Shown here piece by piece: positions 1 through 12,128 of a stretch of DNA of 64,000 nucleotides (position 1 is its first letter; each line of letters opens with the position of its first letter). Made by a program: the position numbers and the translations under genes. Under the pieces are notes generated by a model, which was not told the DNA's origin, made no database searches, and saw only the letters and a list, made by a program, of their open reading frames with translations. The stretch comes from Limonium bicolor (Eukaryota; Streptophyta; Magnoliopsida; Caryophyllales; Plumbaginaceae), in contig CM041777.1 of the NCBI GenBank assembly GCA_023374045.1, positions 111,627,588-111,691,587 of the forward strand, in the 5' to 3' direction.

Positions 1-230
1 AAGAACACATTGATAAATTAGATAAAAAGGGAAGAAGAAACTTTGTTAGAAATTCTCCACTCCGCCTTCTATCGTCGTGTATCTCTGCATTTATCCTCTG
101 TCAAAAGTGTGGTGTGATAACAATGGTGGAGTTGTGGTTGTGGAAGGAGAGATGGAGAGGCCGAAGCCTCTCTGCTGGAGCGCGGCGGGCGTGTGCGTGA
201 ATCTAGTCCCCCCTTCAAACCCTAGTCTTG

Positions 231-245
231 TTTATATATATATAG
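231..245 (-). promoter_or_regulatory. TATA box of the Tat-like 3' LTR
   Basis: On the - strand this reads as a TATATATATAAAC run, followed in the sense direction by a GC-rich stretch with little resemblance to the AT-rich flanks. The same element is at 4988-5000 in the other LTR. It is the most likely core promoter of the LTR; no transcription start can be fixed from sequence. Confidence 0.45.
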
Positions 246-479
246 CTGTCGCGGTTATCTCATAAGTACCAGCCATTAGTGATATAATATGGTGTAATTA
301 ATTGTCTCCCTTCGTGAAATATTTTAGAGGAATAAAACGTGAGAGTCATCATCATGAGTTCAAAAACAATTCATGTGATGTGTGGCCATGATTGACTTGT
401 AACAAGACCGTGAGTGAAAGATATTCACGTGAGTAATTGGTATGCTCTGAGTGAATATCGTGAGTCCCATGAGTGTGCA

Positions 480-508
480 GTATATATATATATATATATA
501 TATATATA
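480..508. repeat. (TA)n microsatellite in LTR
   Basis: Perfect alternating TA run of about 29 bp. The matching run in the other LTR (5235-5287) is much longer, so the repeat has changed length since insertion. Confidence 0.95.
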
Positions 509-662
509 ATGACTTTTACCTGTATTTGACACATAAAATATATCAGTTCACATGAAAATATAAATCTAAGAAAAGCTTATGATAAGTGAGAAATATGCCA
601 TGAATTGTTATCAAAATAGGAAGAATTAAAGCCCTAAAAATAGATGTATTTCGCACTTATCA

Positions 663-680
663 AACTTCCTCACACTTAGC
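663..680 (-). other. Polypurine tract of the Tat-like element
   Basis: On the - strand, GTGTGAGGAAGTT lies immediately upstream of the LTR start TGATAAGTG. This is the expected place for the plus-strand primer. A conserved GCTTGAGGACAAGCAA block precedes it at about 681-702, a typical neighbour of the PPT in Tat/Athila elements. Confidence 0.75.
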
Positions 681-2088
681 TTTTGCTTGTCCTCAAGCAA
701 ATATAGAATATGTTTACTTTTAAGCACCGTAGTATCGAAATTCAGGAATAAACAAGTGCCAAAGGAAAACAAGCAAAATGACAATCAAAAGAATAATTCT
801 GCTATTTACTGTAGGTTTTCGCAAACAGTGAAAAAGAGTGAAGTTAAAAAGCATGGAGAAGTTAGATTATAGAAACTGAAACAGAATAGTTTGGGATCTT
901 CCACCATTTCTTTCCTCTAACCTTTGGATGACAAGGGGTGAGAAGTAACACCTTATTCCGTGATACCTTTCAACACCACATACTCATGATCAGAATAAGC
1001 AAAATCGAATTACAAATTTAACTTTTCAAAGTTCCTTTTCTTTAACATTCTATAATGCCATTTGCATATTTAATTCATCCCCTCAGACTTTTCTCTTCAC
1101 CCATGTAGCGGCTTTGGGCCTTCTATCCCAGATCACAAGACCTTAGGTAAATGGGTGATGAAGCACCCCAAGGACTTAATAACCGAATAAAGAGGCCTGT
1201 TTTGGTTCAGAAATAAATTTCAATTCAGATCAGCGGAGTACCTTGCCTTATCCTTTCATACCAAACTTTCTTATCATTCCCAAAATCCCAAACTAGACTA
1301 ATTCAGTTTTCATAATCAGCTAATCCACCAAATTTCAATGAAAATAGATTCAGTTTGGATAAAACTATACATACAAACAGCCAAAAGCAGAAAGATTCTT
1401 GAGGTGGCCATCAGGCTTGTTTTCAAAACCTCAACAAAAGTTTTTACCTGAATATTCAATATTTATTGGCACTTAAAAGAAGCAATTCTTTCAAAATAAG
1501 AGGACAACCAAAAACAAATGTGGCATTAAGTGCAATTGTCAATATTTAGAAAGTACATCTACTTCCTCACACTTAAGAGGAGCAATGTCCTCATTGTTCA
1601 CAAATTAAAACCAAGAAAAGAACTTTCTAAATATTGCAAACTCATCAAGGATTTCATTCAGGACAATAATGACTGATATAAAAATAATCTTTAAGCATAA
1701 AAGTCATGATAGGCTGAACATAAACATTAAAATTAAAGAGAAACTAAAACTCCCCTGATATCGTAGATTGAGGAAGGTTCCCTTCCTCACACTTAAGCTT
1801 GAACAAGGGGTAGCGTTCCTCACACTTGCATTCAAGCAAGTGTCTAGCCTTGGGGTACATCAAACACCATGATAAAAATTTCACCTGCACACACTCACAA
1901 CTACCACAAAAACGCTGAAAGCGTTGCATTAATAGCACAGGCACCACTGCCATCTCTGAATGAAAAAAAAAAAAAAAACAAACCAAAAAAATAAAAATTA
2001 AACAAAATTAAAACATAAAAATTTAACCACTGGATTGCCTCCCAGTATGCTGCCCGTCTTTATAGTCTTTGGCTAGACTCCAGCTTCG
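681..2088 (-). other. Non-coding 3' region of the Tat-like element
   Basis: No frame longer than about 80 codons and no recognisable domain. The stretch has several copies of the PPT-like module TTCCTCACACTTA (+ strand) near 1562, 1783 and 1816, besides the true one at 666. The block near 2035-2050 (GGATTGCCTCCCAGTATG) resembles a motif common in Tat-type 3' regions. Otherwise AT-rich and featureless. Confidence 0.6.
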
Positions 2089-3170
2089 TTATCCCGGATC
2101 AAAAATAAAAGTAGATAATAGCTTTGCCAGGAAAACGAAATAGGCAGTAATTAAAAGCAAACCACCTGGATCAAAACAAAATGTTACCTTAGCAAATAAA
2201 ATAGGAAAATAAATACTCCACAAAACCTGATGTTTGAGGAGATATTGCCGGTAACGAATCTTGATAAGAAAACCAGGTGTTGATGGATTTTCTTCCTCGA
2301 ATTGGAGGATGTAAACATCCTCCTTCTGTTGGTGAGGCTTCTGGAGGCAAAGTGGGAGTTGTTGATGACTTGGTGGTTGCGGTGTTCCCTCCTCAGATTC
2401 GAGGATATAAATATCCTCTTCTGGTTGGTGAGGCTCCATGGGAAAATCCTCCTCTAGCTCGCAGACCGGCTCAGACAAAATATGTTCATCCCCTGGATAG
2501 TCGAGTTGAATCGAGGTTGGGGAGGGAGGGGAGGGAGGGCAATAGAACTCTTCAGCATGTCGCTCAATTTCTTCATCAGACTCCTCTTCAGCTTCAGAAA
2601 TTATAGGCTTGGAATGGTCTTTTCCCATCAAAGTCTCTACTTGAGATTGGTCCACTAGGTCCGAATAACTTTGGCTATGGGAGAATTCCACTTGATCATG
2701 TGCTAGCTGCTCTGCAAGCTGGCTCATGTGTCTCTCCGAATTCTGATTAATGAAGGCCTGATCAACATTTCTGGCTGCCTGCTCTACAAACTTAGCAGCA
2801 TACCTAGATTCAATTTCAGCCAATTTAGCATTAGTGGTTTTCTTTGCTCCAGGAGCTCCTCCAGTATACTCTCTATCTTGCTCGTATCCTCCTTAGGAGG
2901 CTCCTGATAAGCGTAGAATTGTTGTTCCCCCATCTGCATTCTAGTCTGCTCACCTTCCCACCAATAAGATTGTCGATAAGACGATTGTTGCGGTTGGTAA
3001 TAATCATGTCGCCTGAACTGGTTGTAACTTTGAGTACCCGACTGATTATACCTGCTCAAATTCTGCTCAATGTTCATTATTGTAATCGTCGTTTCCAACT
3101 GTGTCAACACTCTTCTCAACTCATCCATGTTGTCCTCCACCGTCAGCAATAGCCTACAAAATAGAAACAA
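2089..3170 (-). pseudogene. Frameshifted gag-like frame of the Tat-like element
   Basis: Two overlapping - strand frames, about 3170-2784 and 2823-2089, join through a frameshift near 2830. The first part is rich in Tyr, Gln and Ser, followed by a charged helix of coiled-coil character (KIESILEELLEQ). The second is acidic (residues such as EEESDEEIERHAEE) and has two related copies of an acidic motif, EEDIYILESEEGTP and KEDVYILQFEEENP. I cannot assign a domain. The position directly downstream of the PBS and leader fits a reduced gag-like product of a non-autonomous element. The last 60 codons are hydrophobic and may be read-through rather than protein. Confidence 0.5.
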
Positions 3171-3975
3171 AAACTAGAAATAGAATAGAAATAAGAAAAC
3201 AAAAGCAAAATGAAACACTGGTCCTGATTAAAAGAATACTAAAACAGAAATTAACTAAATAAAATAGCAAGCTAAACCAAATAGAAATAAAAGAAAATTG
3301 CAAGACTAAATAAAGTAAATTAAATTCAAAAAAAACGAAAGCCTATACGTAAGAATAAAACTAAAATAAAAAAAACAAAAGAAAAAGTAATAAAAAGAGA
3401 TATAGATAAACAAAATATAAAACCAAAACGTCAACTACAACCTAGTAAAAGTAAGAAGACCGGAAGGAAAGTAAAACCACTGAAGCAAAATTAACTCTGG
3501 AAGTTGCAGCTAAATTCTAACAGAAAACTTACGTATACCAAAAGTATCGAAAGAATACACGAATTAAAGGAAGAAATTGAACTCGAAAATCAAAATTAAC
3601 TCTGGAAGTTGCAGCTAAATTCTAACAAAAAATTAATAAACTATGTACTAACGCAAAATCTTGTAGCCAACACTCTCCCTCCGATGTACTAAACTAAACG
3701 TAATGAAAACAAAAAAGAGAAACTAACTAATCTAACTAGCACCTGCAAATCAATTCCAAGCGATCAATTAATTCCTAAAGAGATAAACACTAATAAAATA
3801 AAATAAAAGAAATCGATAAGTATGAAACAGAAAAAAAAGAAAGCGATAAGTAAAAAAAAAAACGAAACAAAACTGTAACTCAAATAAACACACAAATATT
3901 AATCAAAATAAAATAAGAAAAATAAAATAAAATCTCAATTAGATAAATAAAAATGTCAATTAACCGTGCCAGAGG
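3171..3975 (-). other. A/T-skewed leader of the Tat-like element
   Basis: About 800 bp, strongly A-rich on the + strand (T-rich in element sense), with no coding potential. It holds an imperfect duplication: the phrase TTAACTCTGGAAGTTGCAGC occurs near 3490 and again near 3596. It lies between the PBS and the gag-like frame and so is the transcribed leader. Confidence 0.6.
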
Positions 3976-3992
3976 TCCCCGGCAACGGCGCA
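3976..3992 (-). other. Primer-binding site, tRNA-Asp type
   Basis: On the - strand the sequence TGCGCCGTTGCCGGGGA follows the LTR end after a short gap. It matches the complement of the plant tRNA-Asp 3' end (TGGCGCCGTTGCCGGGGA) except for one missing G. This is the priming site of many Tat and Athila elements. Confidence 0.85.
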
Positions 3993-3998
3993 AAAACA

Positions 3999-5233
3999 TG
4001 TTGCAAAAATATGTGTTACTATACTTCTACCTAGGCAGTGTACTTTTGCGGAATAGTGAATTGAGTGGGGGTTGTCGATCTCAGGGACCTCGTTAATTAA
4101 TTGACAATTTATTTACTAACTGAAAAACTAAACTAAGAAAACAGGAAACGTCACTCTTTCAGGTTTTACTTAATTTAATGAAAAGAAAGGCTCAACAAAC
4201 TAATATAAAACAATAAAAAGTAAAATAAACTAAACAAATAAATAAAAAGTAAAACTTTAAATAAAAGGAAGCACCTCGGATTGTTCTGCAAACCTTCACT
4301 TTCTAATCTATTAATAAACTCTTCCCTAATTCTGCAATAAACTCAGAAACTATAATTAATTCGTCAACGGCTAAGTCTAACGAATCCTAACCAGTTGCTA
4401 GAACTAGCAGCAGGCTAATGCTCTAATCCGGACACAACTAATCGCATAAAGAACAGTTTCTATTTGAGACCGATTAACCTATAGGCAGGATCATGCTTCT
4501 AGTCGTTAATCAGGTTTAATTCCTATGTCTTGTTAACTATCTCAGCTCTCGCGTGTTGATTAGAAAACTACAAATATTGCTTTAATAATTGATCAGAAGA
4601 TTAAAGCACATGAAGAACTGGAATTAAACTACTGCATCAATGAATTAGTCAAAAGATTACAAATAAATATAAAGATCCGATTTGCTACCCCAATCCGGGG
4701 AGCTAAATAAACTACTCAAACATAACTATAAAAGTAACAAAAACAACAAAGGAAGAACACATTGATAAATTAGATAAAAAGGGAAGAAGAAACTCTGTTA
4801 GAAATTCTCCACTCCGCCTTCTATCGTCGTGTGTCTCTGCATTTATCCTCTGTCAAAAGTGTGTATGGTGTGATAACAATGGTGGAGTTGTGGTTGTGGA
4901 AGGAGAGATGGAGAGGCCGAAGCCTCTCTGCTGGAGCGCGGCGGGCGTGTGCGTGAATCTAGTCCCCCCTTCGAACCCTAGTCTTGTTTATATATATAGC
5001 TGCCGCGGTTATCTCATAAGTACCAGCCATTAGTGATATAATATGGTGTAATTAATTGTCTCCCTTCGTGAAATATTTTAGAGGAATAAAACGTGAGAGT
5101 CATCATCATGAGTTCAAAAACAATTCATGTGATGTGTGGCCATGATTGACTTGTAACAAGACCGTGAGTGAAAGATATTCACGTGAGTAATTGGTACGCT
5201 CTGAGTGAATATCGTGAGTCCCATGAGTGTGCA

Positions 5234-5291
<58 letters not shown>

Positions 5292-5430
5292 TTGACACAT
5301 GACAATAAAATATCAGTTCACATGAAATATAAATCTAGAAAAGCTTATGATAAGTGAGAAATATGCCATGAATTGTTATCAAAATAGGAAGAATTAAAGC
5401 CCTAAAAATAGATGTATTTCACACTTATCA
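3999..5430 (-). repeat. 5' LTR of the Tat-like element
   Basis: Complete 1432-bp LTR, read on the - strand from TGATAAGTG (5430) to a CA end at 3999 just before the PBS. A TATA-like run is at 4988-5000 and a long (TA)n tract at 5235-5287. The right boundary is exact, because similarity with the other LTR stops at TTATCA and Copia-1 coding sequence begins within seven bases. Confidence 0.88.
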
Positions 5431-5436
5431 CACATC

Positions 5437-6868
5437 GATACAAAAACAATCCACATAAGTAGGGACGTCACATTCTTCGAGACAGTTTTTCCACTTAGAG
5501 ACAGCGAGTGGAAACATGTTTGGCATAATACTTCCAATGACCCCTTTGATTCTCTAGAAACTTCCACCTATGATAATGACCCACCAAACTCTTCTGTACA
5601 CACATAAGCCTCGTCCCAGAAAATTCAAGCACCTCCAGAGACATACCTTAGGGAATGTTTGCAAGGGGGTGCAAGTACTACACAAGCTGAAACTCCAGCA
5701 AACTCACCACCACCATCTCCTTCGCCTTACAACATCCATGATACTGGCTAAATCTCTTACCCGGATAATTCCCCAGGAGGACTTCTCCCTTCGGACATAG
5801 AAAATACCCACATATCCTCTTCTTCTCAAGCTGCCACAAAAGACCCAACTTCCTCATCTTCTCAAGCTACCACACAAGACCCAGCTTTAGAGACACAACT
5901 CCGAAGATCTTCTAGAATTCACAAACCACCAGAGAAGTTTTGTGACTATGTTTGTCACACCTCCACAGAACAAACAAACCCATTCACAAACATACTCACA
6001 CAAAGGCTTCATCACTCCATCCATTCTTCACCACAAAACCATGATACATCCTTTTCTCTCACTTTGACAAATGCCACACCTTCCACAAGTCTCAGCCTCT
6101 ACTCTCTAGGGAACACATATACCTATTCCAAGGTTCTTACTCTACAAGAACCCATATCTTATGCTAAAGCCATAAAATACTCCCATTGGGTGCAAGCCAT
6201 AAAAAACGAATTTGAAGCCCTAAAAAGAAATGATACTTGGTCCATTGTTGACCTTCCCAAGGGAAAGAAACCAATCTCTTGCAAATGGGTTTTCAAAATG
6301 AAACTAAAAGCTGATGGAACCCTTGAGCGCCACAAGGCGAGACTAGTAGTTCGAGGTTTTACCCAAAAATACGGCATTGACTACGAGGAAACCTTCTCCC
6401 CTATAGTCAAACTCACCACCATTAGAGCCTTGATCATTCTTGCCGTTAAAAAAGGGTGGATACTAGATCAAATGGACGTCAACAACGCCTTTTTACATGG
6501 AGACTTACACGAAAATATTTACATGCAAATACCACCGGGCCTCTCAGTCCAAGACAACAACAAGGCTTGTAAACTCCACAAGTATCTGTATGGCCTCAAG
6601 CAAGCTTCGAGGCAATGGTTTGATAAATTAAATAAATTTCTAGAAACCTTAGGATATAACCAATCCTTGAATGACTATTCTCTTTTTACCAAAAACATAG
6701 GAGATCACCATACATATCTAGGTGTTTATGTCGATGACCTCCTAGTCATAGGAAATGATAAGAGAGAAATAGACTTCTTAAAGGACCAACTGCATAAAAC
6801 ATTTTAAATTAAAGATTTAGGAAGAATACATCACTTCCTTGGCATGGAATTCCTGTCAACTAAGACAG
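5437..6868 (+). pseudogene. Copia-1 pol: integrase tail and reverse transcriptase (broken)
   Basis: The reading opens with the end of integrase (motif SRDVTFFE, 5461 onward), then a Ser/Pro-rich linker with RRSSRIHKPPEKF, then a copia reverse transcriptase from about 6150. Visible marks are CKWVFKMK, ARLVVRGFTQ, DVNNAFLHGDL, YLYGLKQASRQW and the catalytic YVDD at about 6727. One frame holds throughout, but stops occur at 5605, 5749 and 6805, so no full product is made. It ends where the solo-LTR element begins; the same frame resumes at 12129. Family identity is secure; activity is excluded by the stops and by both insertions. Confidence 0.93.
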
Positions 6869-9800
6869 TGTAACACCCCTAATCCTAAACCTGTACTAGC
6901 GTCGCAAGTTGTAGCGTAAATAATATAAGTTCGTAGCGGAAATAAAACTAACTATCCTTGGTGTTACACGCCGTTACCCACCCTTGTGAGCAACAAGGCA
7001 TCCTTACCCTATCCATCCACATCAACTACTCAACGCTGTGATGAACAGATACTGAGCACTCTAATTATTACAGACCAAATCCCAACTAAATGAGCAACTA
7101 AATGAAATACAACAAACTCCAAAATATAGTACATAATAAAACTACAAAGTGTTTATGAAAACACAACAGCTACCCTGTTCCCCGCACTCCGGCTTGTGTC
7201 TTCTTCAGTGACCTGAAATGTTTTGCCCATTGAAGGGCTCAGCAATCGAAATGCTGGTATGCTAAATGTAGTCCTAAGTCATCTAGATTCCTTAAGTCGT
7301 TTTAGCCATCTTGATATTAGATTCATTACAAGATAATCCGGTTTACAAGAATAACAGTAATACTGTAGACATTGAACAATCACACAACAGTTCACCTGCA
7401 ACATTAGTGCATATTAATACACAACAACAAAAATAATCAACACCAACAATCCATCAATCACCAAACAAGGTAAACATATTTAAACAACTGTTCTTGTTAG
7501 TAGGTCACATAACCCTTATCCTTTTTAAACCATAACTTAACCTTTCCAATTAATTTTTACCTCAGGCGTCCTGTCAAGACAACCCTTAATAATCTTTGAT
7601 AATGGACAGTGTGTCCCCTGGGTTCCAAAGGAACCGTTACCAGCTGACCTTATGGCCCTGGATAATAATTGACCGATCCGGTCGAACCTGTGCACCAACG
7701 GCAGTGCCTTCCGCCATCCCCGAATGTGGCTGATGGATTTCCTTTGAGTGACTCCCCATTGAAGTCTCTTGTAGTGATCATAATGCGCAACCAGAAAGTC
7801 GAAACAATCCGGATTCCTCTCTTTATAAGTTAGCCCTTTTTGTCAGTGGTACATTGACCAACATTTGAACTACGACTATAACAGTTGACCATCAGTTAGG
7901 TTCAATAATACCTAAAGGTCAGTTAGTCTTGTTCCAGTTTAGATGTACAAACTTTTAGTCATAAGACGTTCGCGTATAAAATACAACGCAACAGTTTGAG
8001 CAATACCGTATACAATATAAAATCACAGATATCATTCTTAAACATTTAAACACATAATGTCTGGACCTTAGGATAATCCTTAGGACATTCAGACCACACA
8101 ATTAACATACCGTTCACCGTGATTACAGCTAGCTTGACAGTTCACGCTCTAGTAAATCTTTCCCGTACGCTGTTATTCATACATACAATAACGGGTAATA
8201 TTAATATGACTGACCACTAAATATTACAGCACTGTCTCTGTAGAGTTTATTCTCGTTGTATACTAACTTTGTATGTTATTTATTTTCCCTTGTTATTTTA
8301 ACAGTGGTTCTAAATAACCTATCAGTTCATTATTTTATGTGGAGTTCACATGTGATAATGAATTTCCATTATACGGTATATCCTTATCTCATTAATTATA
8401 TACCCATAATTATTACCACTTATCATTTATATAATATCATTGGTTTTTTTTTATGTTATAACCACCTTTATTTTATAAACTTTATATTATATTCCATAAT
8501 ACATTATATTACCTAATCTTAATTCCTTTCTTCATTAAATTACAAAACCACCATAATAATTCGGTATTTATATCTTGTACCCAACAACTTTTATAAATTA
8601 TCAAATAACCATATAACTTCTATAATTTACCAATTAACCATATCAACTTTCAAAATTACAATTTGTGCCCACTAATTTTCGCAAATCATCATATAACCAC
8701 TTATAGTTTCGGTTTTAATAAATAAGTTTCCTTTATTTACAATTTAACCCCAAAACTTTATATAAGTTACATATTAATTCATAAACTATAGTTTTAATAT
8801 TTAATCCTTCTTAATTACTGAAAAGACCCATATATTTTGCAATTTACATTTCCGCCCTTAATCAATTCGGTTTTCACATATATACTTTATAAATTACATA
8901 TTTATCCTAAAACTTTTATAAACTTAATATTTTATGTCATAAACCATTTTAACCCAAAGTTTTTGGTCAACAATTTGACCAAGACTTAATTTCATAATTA
9001 ATACTTTAATATACCCAAAATCATGTATATTCTCGGTTTTATCCCAAACTTCTTAATAATCACAAAATAGCCCCAGAACTTTATAAAGTGTTATTTTAAC
9101 ACTTAAACACTTATTTAAATTCACCAAAATCATAATATTAATTCCTATCTTATATTATACTATAAATATACCAAATTCACCCTTTCATTCTCGGTAATTA
9201 TATTAAGCACCCCAAACTTTTTAAAATTACATTTTAGCCACATAATCTTTAAACTAGCCATTTAAATACTTGTAGCTATTTTTAATGTTCCCAAAATTTA
9301 TAATATAAGTTAATACACTTATATATACTTCAAAATTCACCAAATCCCATATATTGCTCTCGGCCCTAATTTAATTTTATCATATGGTTTTAAAACTTGC
9401 TTTAAACCTTATAATATGTTTATATAAATGTATATAAGCCATTTAACACTTCTAAAAATTATGCTAATGACTTAGGATGATTATAAACTCAAAATAGAAC
9501 ATTTTATTCCTAGACCATTCGGTTTATTTATATGTGTAACATAATTAATTTTTGTGTCACAATTTTATACCTTAAGGTAATATTCTTACCTTATATGTTA
9601 TAAATTATTATTTTTTTGATACTTTAACTAAATATTTTCAGCCTTAATATTAACATGGCCTAAACATGATTTTATACCAAAGTTTGAAGCTTAAATTAAA
9701 CTTAAACTAATAAACCTTATTTATATAAACTTACCCTTAAATCAAGAGAACTTCTTGTAATTGATTTTTCCTTGAATTCCAAGCTCTCCAAATGCTATTT

Positions 9801-12123
9801 TGATGAAGGTATTTCGGTCTCCTTGTACATATGTAGGAGATCTATTTGTTAGACTCCTAACAAGAGTTTACAAATAATATTTGTAGTAATTTTTTACAAG
9901 AGTTTACCTTAGGAATTTAACAAGGTATTTTGGTACACCTTGGAATGATTGTAGATCCAAATTTCCTTCATGAAATAATGAAGAAAATATTGGTTTAGAA
10001 GCTCCTAAATTTTGGAAATACTATAAGGAATTCACTTAGGTTTTTCAACATAAATTATACCTTAACTTGATCTTGTTGTTCCTTGTGTTGTTGTTGAATC
10101 TAGGAACCTCCTTGGAACACCTATGCTTGGCGAAAATTGTAGAAGTTGCTAGGATGATTTCTTGCTTCAAGACTTGGTAGAATTAACTAGGAAATTACAT
10201 TAAAATGGTGTTAGAACCTAGAACACCATTAATGGAGTTTAAGCTCCAAAGAATTAACTTAGCAAGAAAGGAGAAAAGAGAGAGCAAGAGGAGAAGCTTA
10301 CCATTCGGTTAAGGTATGGCAAGGGAAATGAAGGTAGTCTCGTATGTTATTAAGGCAAGGAATGAGGCTGAATTATGTCTCATTATTTTATGTCATGTTT
10401 TAGATTATTTAGATTTCAAAATTGACCACAAAGATCTCTTAGCTTGACTACTCTTACGATTGATTTAGCAAGAATAATTGAAGCTTGTTGATTGCTTATG
10501 GGAAGATGACAAGGCAAGGTGATTCTTTAATGTTTACTTAGCTTAATTATTTGTACTAATCTTGTCTCTTCTTTGTAGGTGGCCGGCTGTAATGGAGCAA
10601 ATAGGCAGCTCCACCTCTTGTAGGCTTACGGCTGAATGCCATCCTAGGAGACTACTTTAGGTTTGTTAATTGTAACTAGTTAATTATGAAAGTTAGGTTC
10701 TTGTCTACCTAGGTTAATTAGTTAGCAATCATACAGCACTTAGCTCCCCACCACCTGAATCTGATCGGCAATCACATGCCAAGGAATCAACTTGATTTAT
10801 TTGTTTATTGATTAGTACATAAGTGTGACTAGATTAGCATATTAATCTCATTATCTTAATATTAGCTAACCTTCATGATTTTCTTGCAGGTCTACCGTGG
10901 GTGAGGGCTCCAATTGACAGCAATGTTGGTACATTAACAATTAATATAGGTAGGAATGAGTCATCATATCATATGACATATTTTGTTTTGCTAAAACTAG
11001 TCAAATTTGACTATAAATGGCGCCCACTATGGTGGTCAAATGGGACTGATTTTTCATTTGATTTTTGTTACACTATATTGTACTAGGATCATACTAATAT
11101 GTGTAATAGGTTCCAGCATTTAATTGGTACATTTTTATTATGGTAAAAGGTGAAAGTTTTAAGGTAAAAATGCTGATTTTAGGTACCTTTTTGTCCCAAA
11201 AATCTCCCCCATTTGTACTATGAATTTAGTACTGGAATTAATTGATTTAGATGGTCAATTTATCCACTTTTAAGTTTATCAACTCGTGGCTCCTCAAAAA
11301 CTTCAAGGCAATTGCGTAAAACGCATTTTCGTGACACCTAAAGGTGCGTTTTTGTGCTTTAAGGATTTTCTGGAAAATAATTAGTCGCTATGAGTTCCAA
11401 GTGTTTATTGACATTGTTTATAGTCAATAATAATATGTTAAGGTGTTACATTGAGTTATATGGGTTTATATAAACTTGTAACTCAATTTTCGGGCTAACG
11501 GGACACTCCCGGAGCAAAAAGGAGCGTTAAGAAATTCATCCGAGCACTTTGTTAATTTTTGTGAAAGTAGATCAAGAACCCTCTTTGGAATAATGAATAT
11601 AGGTGGTAGGAACTCTTAGAATGATTTATATTGGAGTTCGTGCCACTTCGGTACCTCTCCGAGGCACTCCCGTGGGTTTATGGGGCCCTCATCGGGAACA
11701 TCCGAGAACTTTGTCTCTAACTGAGAATCTATCTTGAGAACTTCATCTTAAATGTTAATTAGAGTGTTATTGTGTATTTAGAATGAAGTGTAATGCTTTA
11801 CTTTATTAAATAAAGTATTTCCGGGACTTTCGGACCTTAAGGGGCCCTTAAGGGAACTCCCAAGCATTTTGTATTTTTACTCAGTTAACTGAGGACTTGT
11901 GTTTTAAAGGTCATATAACGACCCTTGGTTAACTTTATATGAGTTTTATAGCTTATATAACTTGGTTAACTTAAGGTCGGGCTTTAACGCTCGTTTTTGA
12001 CCTTAAGGAGTTTATGTGTGTTTTTAACGCCTGAGTGTTTATATACTTTTATTAGGGTTTAATAATCCCATAAATAATACTTATCTATCATTCTTTAATT
12101 ATTTAAAGATTGGGGGTATTTCA
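6869..12123 (+). mobile_element. Solo-LTR-like element A (TGTAACACCC...TATTTCA family)
   Basis: 5255 bp from TGTAACACCCC to GGTATTTCA, flanked on both sides by GACAG (6864-6868 and 12124-12128), an exact 5-bp target duplication. It has no open frame of note, no PBS or PPT that I can see, and no internal copy of its own ends. TG/CA ends, 5-bp duplication and lack of internal domains fit one very long LTR left by recombination between the two LTRs of a Ty3/gypsy element, perhaps a Tekay/Del-type chromovirus (inference). Elements at 47607-51320 and 52266-57875 share ends, layout and the motif CATACCGTTCACC (here about 8108). The body is AT-rich at 8.2-9.8 kb. Confidence 0.82.
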
Positions 12124-12128
12124 GACAG

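Larger units (their letters stand above)
1..662 (-). repeat. 3' LTR (partial) of the Tat-like element
   Basis: Direct repeat of 4753-5430. On the - strand the LTR starts TGATAAGTG at 662 and runs off the window at position 1, so about 770 bp are missing. By eye it differs from the other copy by under ten substitutions, a 4-bp indel near 111 and the length of a TA microsatellite, suggesting a fairly young insertion. Confidence 0.9.
1..5430 (-). mobile_element. Non-autonomous Tat/Athila-type LTR retrotransposon (truncated by window edge)
   Basis: Positions 1-662 repeat 4753-5430 nearly base for base, which defines two LTRs in direct orientation. On the - strand the order is 5' LTR (5430 to 3999), a PBS complementary to plant tRNA-Asp (3992 to 3976), a short gag-like frame, a non-coding 3' region, a PPT (about 680 to 663) and the 3' LTR (662 to beyond position 1). 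No protease, reverse transcriptase or integrase is present, so the element must have moved with help from an autonomous relative. The tRNA-Asp PBS and the 3' motif GCTTGAGGACAAGCAA before the PPT fit the Tat/Athila branch of Ty3/gypsy; that lineage call is inference. It is inserted in the integrase part of Copia-1, whose reading resumes at 5437. The left end and target duplication lie outside the window. Confidence 0.88.

Noticed and set aside
8256..8516. Open frame of 86 codons, hydrophobic
   Set aside because: Lies in the AT-rich middle of solo-LTR element A; composition alone gives Phe/Tyr/Ile-rich frames and there is no homologue signal.
6869..12123. Helitron or giant MITE interpretation
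   Set aside because: TG/CA ends with an exact 5-bp duplication fit LTR integrase products. Helitrons make no duplication, and there are no terminal inverted repeats of MITE type.
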